Of a stretch of DNA of 64,000 nt, positions 20,918 through 30,919 are shown one piece after another. Below the pieces are notes generated by a model. That model was not told the origin of the DNA, ran no database searches, and worked only from the letters and a program-made list of their open reading frames with translations. The stretch comes from Cymbomonas tetramitiformis (lineage: Eukaryota; Chlorophyta; Pyramimonadophyceae; Pyramimonadales; Pyramimonadaceae): NCBI GenBank assembly GCA_001247695.2, contig LGRX02034248.1:1-64000 (forward strand). Direction: 5' to 3'. The stretch's first letter is position 1; the number at the start of each line of letters is the position of its first letter. The position numbers were made by a program, and so were the translations under genes.

Positions 20918-21222
20918 TCAGCAGCAGCAGCAGCAGCAAAGCTCGAATCCCAACGGGCGATACAGTCGAATGTTCCATCTCACGATCGCCAGACGCTAAC
21001 GATGACGGTGCCACAACAGTCGCGTGTATCTACCACGACGCCACCCACGCGTTATGGCATGGCATGCTGGGAAGCAAAAAGCAAAGCACTGTCGCGCACA
21101 TGATCCTGCGGTCATATGATGTAATGGCGATATCCATGTTAACATCGCATGGTAATTAATCGTGCTGTCCAAAAAGATCGACGCCTAGTGGAGATCGCAT
21201 ATTTGTGATCGACAGCGCCTAG
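20918..21222 (+). repeat. CAG-headed dispersed repeat, copy 4
   Basis: Full-length copy. Few substitutions from copy 3, indicating recent duplication. Ends GACAGCGCCTAG at 21,222, just before the viral remnant. Confidence 0.85.
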
Positions 21223-21339
21223 TATGGACTCGGCGCGACGAAAAGTAATTGTGACTTAAAGGTACAATTCCTACGGCGATATCATAATATCAGTAAAAAC
21301 GATGTGTGTCGTGTCGGTATCGTACGATTGGCACAAATA

Positions 21340-21605
21340 ATGGATTTCGTAAAATTCAACGACGATTGGTCTAAATTATCCAATGACGAACAGGTTCATT
21401 TCGATTGGTCCGATGTTAATTCTAAAATGATGGAAATCGCACCGCGAAAACGAAAATCTGATTTTTTACTTAAATTACGTACCGGTAAAAGAGGGGGGCG
21501 TTATCGTGGATACTGCCGGTAAAAAATTCGAAGTGTCTCTGATTATCGAAGAAGCCGACTTCAATTGGAAAGATGGCGATCTGAGCTATGATAATGTCAC
21601 AAACC
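21340..21605 (+). pseudogene. Small AT-rich gene fragment, probably viral (PLV), frameshift at G6
   Basis: Starts MDFVKFNDDWSKLSNDEQ. At a six-G run (21,493-21,498) coding passes to another frame (GGVIVDTAGKKFEVSLIIEE) and is cut near 21,605 where GC-rich retroelement sequence begins. Base composition matches the capsid genes at 30-32 kb and differs from the retroelement, so I take it as part of the same integrated virus. Function unknown. Confidence 0.4.
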
Positions 21606-22066
21606 GCGGCCTATCGTGTATCTTGGCCGGGTTGTGACACTCGTAGTAGCAGTCCATGTGACGAACATATGACACGCGCAGTACGAGACGCGCGAGCAGT
21701 TATGACAGTGAAGAGATACGGAAAGACAAGCGGGTGTTACACTGGTTTTAGAGATATTGAGAATAAGGAGGGCGGCGCAGCAGAGTGAGGCAGATGCTCA
21801 TTTTTGTTTTGCCTTCGTAACAGCGATTCCGAAGAGAGGAAAGACTCGCTCAGACCGCGAAAACAGCAGTGTCATGATATAAGAATTAATGAGATATAGC
21901 ATTCTTTTGCTTGCGAAGAGATACATTGGTGGAACTTGTTCCTGTGTGATGGCGTCAGAACTGTAATCTACAGTCTTTTACAAAACAAAAATGTGCCTCA
22001 TTACAGACATGTCGTCTGTAATTCTGAGAGTGTAGCAGCAGTCCTGAAGAACGAGACTTCTGAACG

Positions 22067-22620
22067 GTGAAGCCAGGGACGGAGTCGTCCGTACTGGTAA
22101 ACCTTTGAAGAGGTTGAGGGAAACAGACTGTTGTGATACTCGAAGTTCAGCAGTCTTGCGAAAGTTCAGCGGCATAATTAGAGCGAAACTGGGTGCCTAG
22201 TGTTCACTACGACTGCAGCGTTGAGAATGGCATGCAGGGCTATTTCGGGAAGTGACATCCTTCTGGAGCGAAGCACCAGACGGTAAAGCCAGGGACGGAT
22301 TCATCCGTACTGGTACGCCAGAAGGCGTGGAGCGAAAGAGGATTGTCAGTGTTCACTGTCACGACAGCGTTCTTTGCGACAGCTTAACCCATTCTGGCAT
22401 CCTTCCGAGCTACGGTACTAACCAAGCACACTGGGGATTGAGGCAACCTTGCTCAGCATCCGGGAGAAGCAGTGCCAGCCAAAGTCGAGCTACTGACGAA
22501 ACTCAGCACACCATCTATGAGTGAGACCATCCTTACGGTGATTGCTACTTAGAGCGAAGCACTGAAAGGTGAAGCCAGGGACGGATCCATCCGTACTGGT
22601 AAGCTCGGAAGTGTGGAGTG
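22067..22620 (+). repeat. Three copies of a leader stem-loop repeat
   Basis: GCCAGGGACGGA followed by a short variable loop and TCCGTACTGGTA occurs near 22,073, 22,282 and 22,574. Each copy can form an ACGGA/TCCGT stem. They precede gag and could be RNA packaging or dimerisation signals, or LTR-internal repeats. Confidence 0.7.
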
Positions 22621-22726
22621 AAAAGAGCCTTCACATTGGCAACTCCTCACCACCGGGAAAGTAGCAACGGAGTCCAGCACTGACCTACAGAAACAGCAAA
22701 GGGCAGAGAGGCGTAACCAGAGAGCA

Positions 22727-24443
22727 GTGCGGGTGAGCCAGCACTTTACAGAGCTGGAAGAAGAGGAAGAGGCTGCCAGAGGCCAGCCTGAGGGCCAGGC
22801 CCTAGTACAACCTCAGGTCCAAGCCCCAGTGCAACCACAGGCACCAGTGCAACCTCTGGTGCAAGCACAAGGGCCAGTAGTGATATTTGAGGAGGAAATG
22901 GAGTACACTGACTCCACACGCCTCGCCCTTGGTACTATACCCATTTACACGGGCACCAAGGAGGAGGACCGTCCCAAGTTCCTGAGGGAATTCGCCAACA
23001 TGTGCGAGAACTTTGTGCGTCAGCACAACGCCAACATCAGGAAGAAGCTCAGGTCCGTGGCTGGCACGCTCACAGAAGCGCAGATCAAGGCCCTGAGAGA
23101 GACACCTCCTGACTTTGAAACATTGTGGGACATTATCCCCGCATGTCTGGATGGCGAGAACTCGCAGACCCTCAGCTGGTGGCGTGAGAATTATGAGAAA
23201 GGGGGTGTAGTGGCCTCCAACATGGACAGAGTCCTCAAAGACACTAGTGAACATGGCCCACTTGAGGGTTCTATCCCATGTGCCAGGCGCGCCCCCTTTC
23301 AATGAGATGAATGCTGGTGCCACGTGGGTAATAGCGAGGCCAGCGACTAACCATGACGCCGAAGGGGAAGTTTCCGACGACTATCTGACTGATGGGACTT
23401 CGTTGAAGGGCTTGACGGGACATGACGGTACCCGTGACATGCAGTACTTCTATGCGCTCAGGGGTTTCATCGCTGCCCTTGACAAGAAGTTCATGATGAA
23501 GGGAACTCAAGAGAAAGTTGATCTGTTGACACAGAAGCCGCAAGAGTTGGGGCAGGATGGGCTAACGTACATGAAGATGTGTCAACGCAGGGAGATGCAG
23601 CTCAGCACTGGTAAACAGCTGAGCGACGCAGAGCTGCGTACCTACATCGAGGACTGCGTAGAGAACCTGCGCATCAAGATCTTCCAGACACGGGTGAAGG
23701 AGCAGCTGAGGGCACAGTTCCCGCCGCCCAATCGGGTGACCTGGAAGGACCTGGAGTCCATCGTCGAGGTACAGGACAAGCTCAAGAACGACGCGGAGTC
23801 CTGGATCCTCATCTTCCTGCAGGAGATCACCAGGCGATGTGGCTGCCAGTACTCTACCTGGGAAGCTCGTCAACATGGCCTCGACCTCAAGGCGATAAAA
23901 AACTCGATTAAGAAGATTGAGGCAGCTAGGGAAGGACAGTCAGGCGACCTGGAGGACAGCAAGAAGGCGGAGACACCGCCCTCTAAGAAAATGAAGAAGG
24001 AGGTGAATGTGGCCGAGAGATTGAACCAAGAAGCCCTCCTACAACAAGACGCCGCCGCCAGCAGAGGGCACCCGCACGAACGATAAGCCCAAGTGTTTAC
24101 GCTGTTTCGGAGGGGGCTGGCACGAGTCCGAGCCTGAGCAGTGCAGGAGTGGCTACAAGCACGTCAAGATGCCTGCGTGCGGGGTACCACGAGGACAGGC
24201 TTGGTTCCAGCAAGTGGTGGGACGCGGAGAATGCCGCCCTGCGCATGTACAACTTGAAGAACCGCTTCAAGAGCTCCGACTGGGGCATTCTGGTGACGGA
24301 CTGGCAGCAACTGTCCAACGACGAGAAGGACAAGTATAGAGCACCAGTCAAGAAACTACCAGCGGACAACCACAAGGGTACAGCTGGCAACCCTGAGGCG
24401 TTGAAGGCTGAGTACCAGGGCATGGTGGCTGCCCGAAAGACTG
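22727..24443 (+). pseudogene. Gag-like region with zinc knuckle, several frame breaks
   Basis: A Gln/Pro-rich N-terminus leads into a capsid-like helical region (IPIYTGTKEEDRPKFLREFA). The frame changes near 23,245 and the capsid region continues to 24,086 with a Lys-rich tail. A third frame gives CLRC...WH...QC at 24,093-24,140, a zinc knuckle-like motif. The last frame (to 24,460) has WQQLSNDEKDKYRAPVKK, reminiscent of an HMG box. At least three frame changes mean this copy cannot make a normal Gag unless some are sequence errors. Confidence 0.6.
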
Positions 24444-24449
24444 CCAGTC

Positions 24450-27400
24450 GTGCTCGGTAGTGTGAGGTCGCAGGTACTGTCTGAAGATGAGGGTTCCGAC
24501 GAGGAGCCAGTCGCAGCGCGTGTCGCGGAGAGGGAGACGTACAGCGTCAACATACACGAGGTGCATAACCATGGTCACGCAGAAGCAGGAGCGCTGTCTG
24601 GCTCTCCAACCAATCTACTCGCGGCACTGGCCGAGGAGATGGGTGAAGACGTGCTCTCGGACGCGCTCGACACCTTGGGCTTGGGGGAACTCCCTGAGAC
24701 ACCAAGCAAGAGTGCTGACCCCGAGTACACAGCAGCACCGGCTGTAGCACTGGGCAGTACCCAACGCATGAGGGGCTTTCCAGTAAAGACACCTGAGGAG
24801 TACGAGGCCGACGCACAGGTGCCCATGGCGCCTGCGGCGGACGAGATGCAGAGGAAGGTGCAGCTCATGGCTTCAGTGATCAAGAGCCTAGGAGCGGCTT
24901 TCCGTAAGCTATCTGCTGGACTCGTGGCAGAGGGTCGGATAACAGCCGCTAGGGGTGTGGAAACCTTGGTGGAGCTAGCGGAGACCGACCAGCTCCCCAT
25001 GCCGACAGCCTTAGCAGCAGACTGTCAGGGCAGAGGCGAAGAGAATGGTGATGACAGCGACGAAGACGACGACTGCCCAGGCATGGAATCGGGCGACGAC
25101 AGCGACGTGGAAGAGATTCCCCTGGACGAGATGCCGGAGGACATGGTGGAACAGCCCAGGAAGGGGAGAACTACGGTGCGCGTCACCGCTGCAGCGGCCA
25201 CAGTCCAGGAGAGCTTTGGGGTGAAGGACTTCAGTGAGAGGGGCGAGCTACACGCAGGGACCATGGAGGCCAAAGCGTACGAGCAGCTAAAGAAGAAGAT
25301 GCTCAGTGGCCTCACAGAGGAGCAGCTCACTGCCATGGCGCAGGTCCAGCCTGTGTGCAAGCTTCTGAACGAGGCTCTGGCACAAGGGATGGCGTTGGTG
25401 GCCTCTGGGGGTCTTCTCATGCTGTACAAGGCTCTCCTTCTAGACACCGGAGCCAACTGCAACATCATCCCCATCAGAACGGTCAACAGGCTCGGCTTGA
25501 CCATCTTCGACGCGGAGACAGGGGCCAGAGTGGCCAGGTGTGACGGCAGCCCTGCAGAGTTCACCAAGTACTGCTACGTGGACGTGGTCCTCGCCGCGGG
25601 CACCCCATACATGACTCTGCATCGACTCCATGCCTTTGTCACATACACCAACGACACCACGTGGGACTTCTTGGTAGGCACGGGACCCTTGAAGAACGCG
25701 CTCAAGCTGACCATCGACCTCTACAGAGGCATCGCCACCTCTGAGGCCGCGGTGTCACTGGGCATGAGGGAGAAGGTCACGCTGCCGCTGATCGAGCTGA
25801 CACCGCCCGCTGATGCGAGGAGCAAGCGAAACGAAGACCCCAGGGTGTGCCTGGCGACTGAGATCTTCGACGACGGTGCCACACCAGCGCGCACTCTTAC
25901 TCCCGCCTTTGAGGACTGTGCTCCACCGCCACGTGAGGCTGTGTCTCCGGACACAAGAGGAGAGGACCGCCTGGCCCTCTCAGGAGAAAGGTGTGCACCT
26001 GCACCATGTGCATTCCTACGAAACCACCCCGAGCTGGCGGAGAGCCTGGCAGGATGGCTAGAAGATATGAGGCTGAGAAGGTTCAACCAGGAAGAGAAGG
26101 AAATGCTGGAGGCACGCTGCCAGTCCATGGTGGAAGCGGGCATCCTGCGACCCAGCGCGCTTATGCAGGTAGAGGTCACGGGACGGGTCAGCCTGCGGGC
26201 CGAGAACTCGTTGTTCGAACCACCTGCTCCTGGCACGTCCTTAACGAACCAGATGTTGGGCCTGCTGCAAGCGACGTCACGCAGCCAGCAGGAGGCCAAC
26301 GTTGCAACCAGGGACGAATGGTCCAATGATGAAGAGCCAGTCGAGGTGGAGCCCGTCACGCCAGCCAGCCTGGCCACAACTCAGGCAGACCCTCGCTATC
26401 CAGACCTTACTCAAGTGCAAGAGGCTGAGAGTGAAGCTGACTACATGCTGGTCAGTGCACAACCATGGGCGGGCATGGCAGTGAACCCGTGGGATTATCA
26501 GGACGAGGAGAGCAGCTGGTCCCAGCAGCGCCTGTACATCGACCGCACGGGCTTCGCTCGCTTGTGCACACTCTGTGAAGATGACGAAGGAGGTGAAGTG
26601 GACGCAGGATTCGTGCAGGTCAAGTTCCCGCGCTGTGGAGAATGGAAGACCATCTTGGAGGCAGAGCTACTGTGGCCCGACTTCACGCTGGTGGACCAAA
26701 AGGTGGACAAGGAGACGAAGATCCCCTCAGAGACCTGGGCCACACGGGCGAGTTACAAGAAGGACAACGAGCATGTCCAGCGTCCTGACTGTGGTGCCCA
26801 TCGAGAAGCTGGGAGGCACACCATGGCGGATGTTCAGGAGGCCCTCAACGCCCAGCAGATCTACCCTACAGGGGTCGTGACGGGCAAACTCATGTGGGAC
26901 AAGGTGACACGCCAGTTTTGCGTGCTCAGCGAGCACACTCGCGCCCAGTGGGAGCTCATGGAGCACATGGTACGTCACACCATGAATGGTGCCACCGGCG
27001 TGAGCCCCATGGGGAAGGTGACGGGCGAGTTCCAGCTGCCTTTCTACTACGAGAAGGACCAGCGTTGGCGATACCAGCACCTGAAGTACGTGCAGCGGGT
27101 GGACATCAATGACCTCCGAGCTCGTCTGAAGGTGAAGTATGATCAGGAGGTGGCTGGTGTGAAGGTGGTCCCGCAGCTCACGCTGTCGGATGCAGCTGGC
27201 AAGGTGGGGAAGTTCTACCCAGTGACCGATGGGGCAGGAGGAGACGGAGAGGTGTTCAGCACGAACGCCGCCGCCGTGGAGTACCTACACTTGGGGGACA
27301 ATGTCAGAGAGATGCTTGGTGCATGCAAGACAGAGGAACAAGCACGTGACGCACTGGACACCTACGGGGCCAGGCGCGCCCCTCCAGCACGCACGCTCAG

Positions 27401-29411
27401 GACTCCCAGTACACGGAAGACGGTCGGAGGGAGTGATGCAGGGCCATCTGGCTCTGCTCCGCCGCCATCCTCAGCTCCGCCACGCCTGAGGCATCCGACC
27501 TGGCCCAAAGGAGTTTTCGACCCTGCGAAGCCAGAATATCACCCGGCGGTGTTCCAGGGCACCTACGAGCCAGAGTCACCCACCCGCAGCGAGAACACTA
27601 CTCAAGAGGCCGAGTGGCTGGATCCGGAGGGGATCACTGAGTTCGCAGCGTTGAACGAGCAGACAGTCTTCCTCATCCAGTACCGCTGCTTCAGAGGCAA
27701 GATCGAGTTCCAGCTTGGGAAGCCCTATGCAGAGCGAGGGAAGGGGTTGCATACGTGCCAACTCAGCAACAGGATGCTGCACCAGTACTCCTCCTCCGCA
27801 AAAGTGGGTCAGCGGGGAGAGTGTTTGCCTCTGGGTGGGCAGTCGAAAGGCTGCACGGGTGGACTCCTGGGCACCATACAGAAGCACGTGGAGCACCTGG
27901 GCGCGAGCACACGGCTGGTGGAGATAGCCAAGAGCCACTTGGGCGATGGTCCACAGCGAGGCACTCTACGGGTGTTCAAGACACGAGCCAACCCCCAGGC
28001 CAAGGCCGTCTACTACCTCTTTGAAGACCGGCGCTACTACCATGACCGGGGATCCGACGAGCTATGGTTCACCGTGGAGTACCTCTCCTCTGAGACACGC
28101 AAGTTCAACTGCTGCGGCTGGGAGACCTGGAGCAGGGTGGCCGTTATGCACCGGGAGCCATTACGTGAGTTCACGTCCCTGGTAGGGCCCACGTTGCTGG
28201 CTGAAGCACGCCAGCGGGAGGAGATACACGAGCACCTGCGCAACGACTTCATGCGGTGCTTAGACCCAGCGGAGGAGGATGATGGTTCCCATCACGAACA
28301 TGCAGGGGATGAGGAAGAAGTCAGCGGTGCCTCGCACTGGACACCTACGTCGCCACAGACAGAGAGTTCCTCCGAGGACGAGGAATTGGAGATCACTAGT
28401 GAGAACTTTGCTGGTCTGGTCGCTAATCTGGCACGAGCGCGCGCCGAGGGCGCGGCGCGTGCCATCACCATAGCAGCGCTTGAAGAATCCATACGAGCCC
28501 GCACGGAGATCATCAGGGAGTACGAAGAGCGACCTCGCGCTGCCCGCGTAACTGCGAGGATCAGCACGCTCGGGGCCGACTGCCCTGGGCTTGATGGTCG
28601 TGGTGGTGCGAGAGCAACGCCTACGAGGGAACGCCACCCTGGCCAGGCTCCCAGTGGGGCACAAGCCGGGGCCTTAGAGGTCAACATGGCTCAGCGGTCC
28701 GAGCACCAGTCAATCAACGACATTCTGAGGTCCCCGACGCATTCTGACTGCACGCAGCAGACGGAAGCGATGCTTCCGGCTGCGCAGGAGCAGGGGGGCA
28801 CTTCGCTAGTACCATCGCCAAGCCGGGGCTCTACAGCGCCCAGCAGCCCAGGATGGTCCAGTGGCCTCGTCGCGCAAACCGACACGCTACGTGAAGACCA
28901 CCTTGCGACAAGCCCGCAGAGTCCGACTGAGAGGCCCATGCAGCAACGCTCGCCGCGGGCTGGCCAGCGCAGGAGGAGATCCCCAAGCCCCAGGAGGGCA
29001 GCCAGACATCATGGAGCCGCTCGCAGTCAGCGTGCATTGTGGCAACGCCATTACTGGGCGGGTATGAAACAGGATGTGCAAGCGGTGGTTACGCAGTGTC
29101 AGACTTGCCAGAGGGTGAAGACGCACTACGCACGGGAGGAGGCGATGCTCACGCCGCTGGAAATCAAGTCCTTCATGTACCGCTGGTCCCTGGACTTAGC
29201 CTGGCCGACGAAGCGCATCACGAAGGCCAAGAACCAACGAGTCTTGGTCATGATCGAGCACTATACGCGATTCGTCGTGTGCGTTCCAATTCCTGACAAG
29301 GAGGCCGCCACCATCGCCAGTGCGTTCCGTAATCACGTTCTATCCGTGTTTGGAGCGCCAGCGGAATGCCTTGTAGATGGGGGCTTGGAGTTCGATGAAG
29401 TTCGCCGATAA
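24450..29411 (+). CDS. Pol-like ORF: protease, RT stub, ~950-codon unknown insert, partial integrase
   Basis: A single open frame of 1653 codons. Residues ~329-345 hold the retropepsin signature LLLDTGANCNIIP (Asp at 332). Around 555-568 EEKEMLEARCQSMVEAGILR is the usual lead-in to a Ty3-type RT, but the RT and RNase H cores are absent. From about residue 572 to 1525 follows sequence I do not recognise: a Cys/Trp-containing part, Pro-rich linkers, acidic stretches and a Glu/Arg coiled coil near 1345-1400. The integrase zinc domain (HYWAGMKQDV, CQTCQ) and the first two catalytic Asp (WSLDLAW; CLVDGG) come next, and the ORF ends before the Glu. A 5-kb frame kept open through the insert is surprising for a dead copy. 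Confidence 0.65.
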   Translation: MLGSVRSQVLSEDEGSDEEPVAARVAERETYSVNIHEVHNHGHAEAGALSGSPTNLLAALAEEMGEDVLSDALDTLGLGELPETPSKSADPEYTAAPAVALGSTQRMRGFPVKTPEEYEADAQVPMAPAADEMQRKVQLMASVIKSLGAAFRKLSAGLVAEGRITAARGVETLVELAETDQLPMPTALAADCQGRGEENGDDSDEDDDCPGMESGDDSDVEEIPLDEMPEDMVEQPRKGRTTVRVTAAAATVQESFGVKDFSERGELHAGTMEAKAYEQLKKKMLSGLTEEQLTAMAQVQPVCKLLNEALAQGMALVASGGLLMLYKALLLDTGANCNIIPIRTVNRLGLTIFDAETGARVARCDGSPAEFTKYCYVDVVLAAGTPYMTLHRLHAFVTYTNDTTWDFLVGTGPLKNALKLTIDLYRGIATSEAAVSLGMREKVTLPLIELTPPADARSKRNEDPRVCLATEIFDDGATPARTLTPAFEDCAPPPREAVSPDTRGEDRLALSGERCAPAPCAFLRNHPELAESLAGWLEDMRLRRFNQEEKEMLEARCQSMVEAGILRPSALMQVEVTGRVSLRAENSLFEPPAPGTSLTNQMLGLLQATSRSQQEANVATRDEWSNDEEPVEVEPVTPASLATTQADPRYPDLTQVQEAESEADYMLVSAQPWAGMAVNPWDYQDEESSWSQQRLYIDRTGFARLCTLCEDDEGGEVDAGFVQVKFPRCGEWKTILEAELLWPDFTLVDQKVDKETKIPSETWATRASYKKDNEHVQRPDCGAHREAGRHTMADVQEALNAQQIYPTGVVTGKLMWDKVTRQFCVLSEHTRAQWELMEHMVRHTMNGATGVSPMGKVTGEFQLPFYYEKDQRWRYQHLKYVQRVDINDLRARLKVKYDQEVAGVKVVPQLTLSDAAGKVGKFYPVTDGAGGDGEVFSTNAAAVEYLHLGDNVREMLGACKTEEQARDALDTYGARRAPPARTLRTPSTRKTVGGSDAGPSGSAPPPSSAPPRLRHPTWPKGVFDPAKPEYHPAVFQGTYEPESPTRSENTTQEAEWLDPEGITEFAALNEQTVFLIQYRCFRGKIEFQLGKPYAERGKGLHTCQLSNRMLHQYSSSAKVGQRGECLPLGGQSKGCTGGLLGTIQKHVEHLGASTRLVEIAKSHLGDGPQRGTLRVFKTRANPQAKAVYYLFEDRRYYHDRGSDELWFTVEYLSSETRKFNCCGWETWSRVAVMHREPLREFTSLVGPTLLAEARQREEIHEHLRNDFMRCLDPAEEDDGSHHEHAGDEEEVSGASHWTPTSPQTESSSEDEELEITSENFAGLVANLARARAEGAARAITIAALEESIRARTEIIREYEERPRAARVTARISTLGADCPGLDGRGGARATPTRERHPGQAPSGAQAGALEVNMAQRSEHQSINDILRSPTHSDCTQQTEAMLPAAQEQGGTSLVPSPSRGSTAPSSPGWSSGLVAQTDTLREDHLATSPQSPTERPMQQRSPRAGQRRRRSPSPRRAARHHGAARSQRALWQRHYWAGMKQDVQAVVTQCQTCQRVKTHYAREEAMLTPLEIKSFMYRWSLDLAWPTKRITKAKNQRVLVMIEHYTRFVVCVPIPDKEAATIASAFRNHVLSVFGAPAECLVDGGLEFDEVRR

Positions 29412-29684
29412 ATATTGTATGACCAAGATAAAAGGTTTCTCTTTGAGTACTGAAAACTTAGAACATATCAATCATGATGTTATGAAAAATATGATTCTAA
29501 ATCAAAGGAACGACCCAGTCAAAATGAATACAGTAACCTTGTTATCAGACATCAATCCAAAAGCAACAATCAAAGATTGTTGCCATTAGGATTAGAAGTC
29601 AGATCGGAATTCAAGACATTTTACTTCAGTTATGACAAAGGAAACATTGATTGGACGACATGGGACATTTTACCATTGTCGTAA
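29404..29684 (+). pseudogene. C-terminal fragment of a viral protein, possibly PolB
   Basis: The frame reading MTKIKGFSLSTENLEHINHD resembles the KxKGxxL-type C-terminal region of protein-primed B-family polymerases of Polinton/PLV-like viruses. It breaks near 29,585 and resumes as LLPLGLEVRSEFKTFYFSYD in another frame to the stop at 29,684. The 5' part is missing at the retroelement junction. The polymerase assignment is tentative. Confidence 0.35.
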
Positions 29685-29750
29685 AAGCGTTAAATGTTGT
29701 CAGAATGAGAATATATATATAATATATTACTGTTTTGGCAACATTCATCG
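29685..29750. promoter_or_regulatory. Viral intergenic AT element with hairpin
   Basis: GCGTTAAATGTTGTCAGAAT followed by a TATATATA run, then GGCAACATT. AATGTTG and CAACATT can pair. Nearly the same element (CGCTAAATGTTGCCAGAATG plus TATATA) follows the ORF ending at 30,597, so it is probably a shared terminator/promoter module of the virus. Confidence 0.5.
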
Positions 29751-30029
29751 CTACCATAATAATCGATCTGCATAGTATCCATTGCTACCGACGACATTCC
29801 GGTCTTTCTTGTGTCTGATTTTGTACAGCCGACGTCTTTCATCGGCATACTCTTTACCCTTAGTGGCCATGTATGTAGGGTAATCAGAAGCACCTCGCTG
29901 TCCGACCTGAGCGATCAATTTACCATCCTTGAAAACATCAATCTTTTTGCTTTGATTATTTGATGGGCTGATCTTCACACCGAGTTTCCGTGCTTGACTG
30001 TTTGTGTAAGCTTTGATTTGATAAGTCAT
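29751..30029 (-). CDS. DUF5754-like conserved small viral protein
   Basis: An intact 92-residue ORF starting MTYQIKAYTNSQARKLGV, with the strongly conserved C-terminal pattern RRRLYKIRHKKDR...GYYADRLLW. I recognise this family from giant viruses, virophages and PLVs (DUF5754, number from memory). Its function is unknown; it is small and basic. It is divergent from the integrase fragment with only 30 bp between starts. It appears undamaged, unlike most neighbours. Confidence 0.75.
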   Translation of the reverse strand: MTYQIKAYTNSQARKLGVKISPSNNQSKKIDVFKDGKLIAQVGQRGASDYPTYMATKGKEYADERRRLYKIRHKKDRNVVGSNGYYADRLLW

Positions 30030-30059
30030 TGTATACTATATGTAACACTATTATATAGT

Positions 30060-30341
30060 ATGACAAGTAAACCAATATCTGAGAGTAGACTCCAAGAGTT
30101 ATACCTGGACCCGAAGATCGGAATGAGCGGTGTCAATGCATTCACCAAAAAACTTAAGGCACGAGGCTACAAGGTCACGGAGTCTCAGGTCAAATCTGCA
30201 ATTTTCAAAACACAAACATCACAAGTTTTATCACAACCCAAAAGGGTATCTCGTAAGGATTATTTTCCAACGTATGGCCCGGTCGATAAGGTCTCTATAC
30301 AAGCCGATCTGGCCTTCATAAGGGAATGTTTTAAGTACTAG
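30060..30341 (+). pseudogene. N-terminal fragment of a Polinton/virophage-type rve integrase
   Basis: 93 residues starting MTSKPISESRLQELYLDPKI. The start LYLDPKIGMSG and the later YFPTYGPVDKVSIQADLAFI match the N-terminus and first core strand, with the first catalytic Asp (QADL), of the retroviral-like integrases of Polintons, virophages and some PLVs. The ORF stops a few residues later; the rest of the catalytic core is absent. Confidence 0.55.
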
Positions 30342-30387
30342 TTTAGACATAGTCCAAGGTGGTCTTGCGGCAGACCATGGTCTTCGT

Positions 30388-30597
30388 ATGGTAAGACGAA
30401 ACACAGAACCATCAACATTTTCAAACGCTATAAGTGAAGATTTGAATCCCTATGGCATTTTTGGAGTTGATATAGACCCAGATTATAAATTGACTTACGA
30501 TACGGCTCCGCCGGAAGCTAGATTCCTAGCCGATACCATTAGTGGTAGAGATTCCGATAGAATGATGAGTTTTGAACGACAATCGGAAAGACGCTAA
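30388..30597 (+). CDS. Small viral ORF, 69 aa, unknown
   Basis: Starts MVRRNTEPSTFSNAISEDLN. The frame is open further upstream, so it may be the 3' part of a longer gene. Acidic centre (YGIFGVDIDPDYKLTYD). Followed by the repeated viral intergenic element. No family recognised. Confidence 0.4.
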   Translation: MVRRNTEPSTFSNAISEDLNPYGIFGVDIDPDYKLTYDTAPPEARFLADTISGRDSDRMMSFERQSERR

Positions 30598-30706
30598 ATG
30601 TTGCCAGAATGATTATATATTATATATATATTTGTGTTTGGGAAACAATTAACGCTTTCGGGCAACGAATCTAAGATTGTTGCCATTATTATCTACGTAT
30701 AATAAA
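30598..30706. promoter_or_regulatory. Second copy of viral intergenic AT element
   Basis: TAAATGTTGCCAGAATGATT, a TATATATATA stretch, then AAGATTGTTGCCATTATTAT directly before the next ATG. The first part matches 29,685-29,720. AAGATTGTTGCCATTA also occurs at 29,573. Confidence 0.5.
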
Positions 30707-30919
30707 ATGGACCGTGAAGAATTGATACGATTGGCCAAACTTCAATACCCCGATATTAAAGAAGCTCATGTAGAATTGCTTGTAGATGATTATATCAAAC
30801 GTCTAGAATTTTACGATGACCTTTGTACTGGAAACATTGAAGAACCAATTCCTTTAGATCGGGATACTATTGATTCCATAAAAGCTAATTGTTATATTAA
30901 TATAGATGAGCGTAATTAG
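30707..30919 (+). CDS. Small viral protein, 70 aa, unknown
   Basis: Starts MDREELIRLAKLQYPDIKEA. Acidic and predicted mostly helical. Its stop overlaps the start of the capsid gene by 14 bp, suggesting co-transcription with the virion genes. Confidence 0.5.
   Translation: MDREELIRLAKLQYPDIKEAHVELLVDDYIKRLEFYDDLCTGNIEEPIPLDRDTIDSIKANCYINIDERN

Larger units (their letters stand above)
21606..29402 (+). mobile_element. Ty3-like retroelement lacking reverse transcriptase, truncated at 3' end
   Basis: GC-rich insertion between AT-rich viral pieces. It has a long leader with three stem-loop repeats, a gag region broken in several frames, a zinc knuckle, a retropepsin and an integrase that stops before the catalytic Glu. 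No LTR pair was found. The 3' junction with viral DNA is near 29,402, so the copy is truncated. No target duplication was found. Confidence 0.65.
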
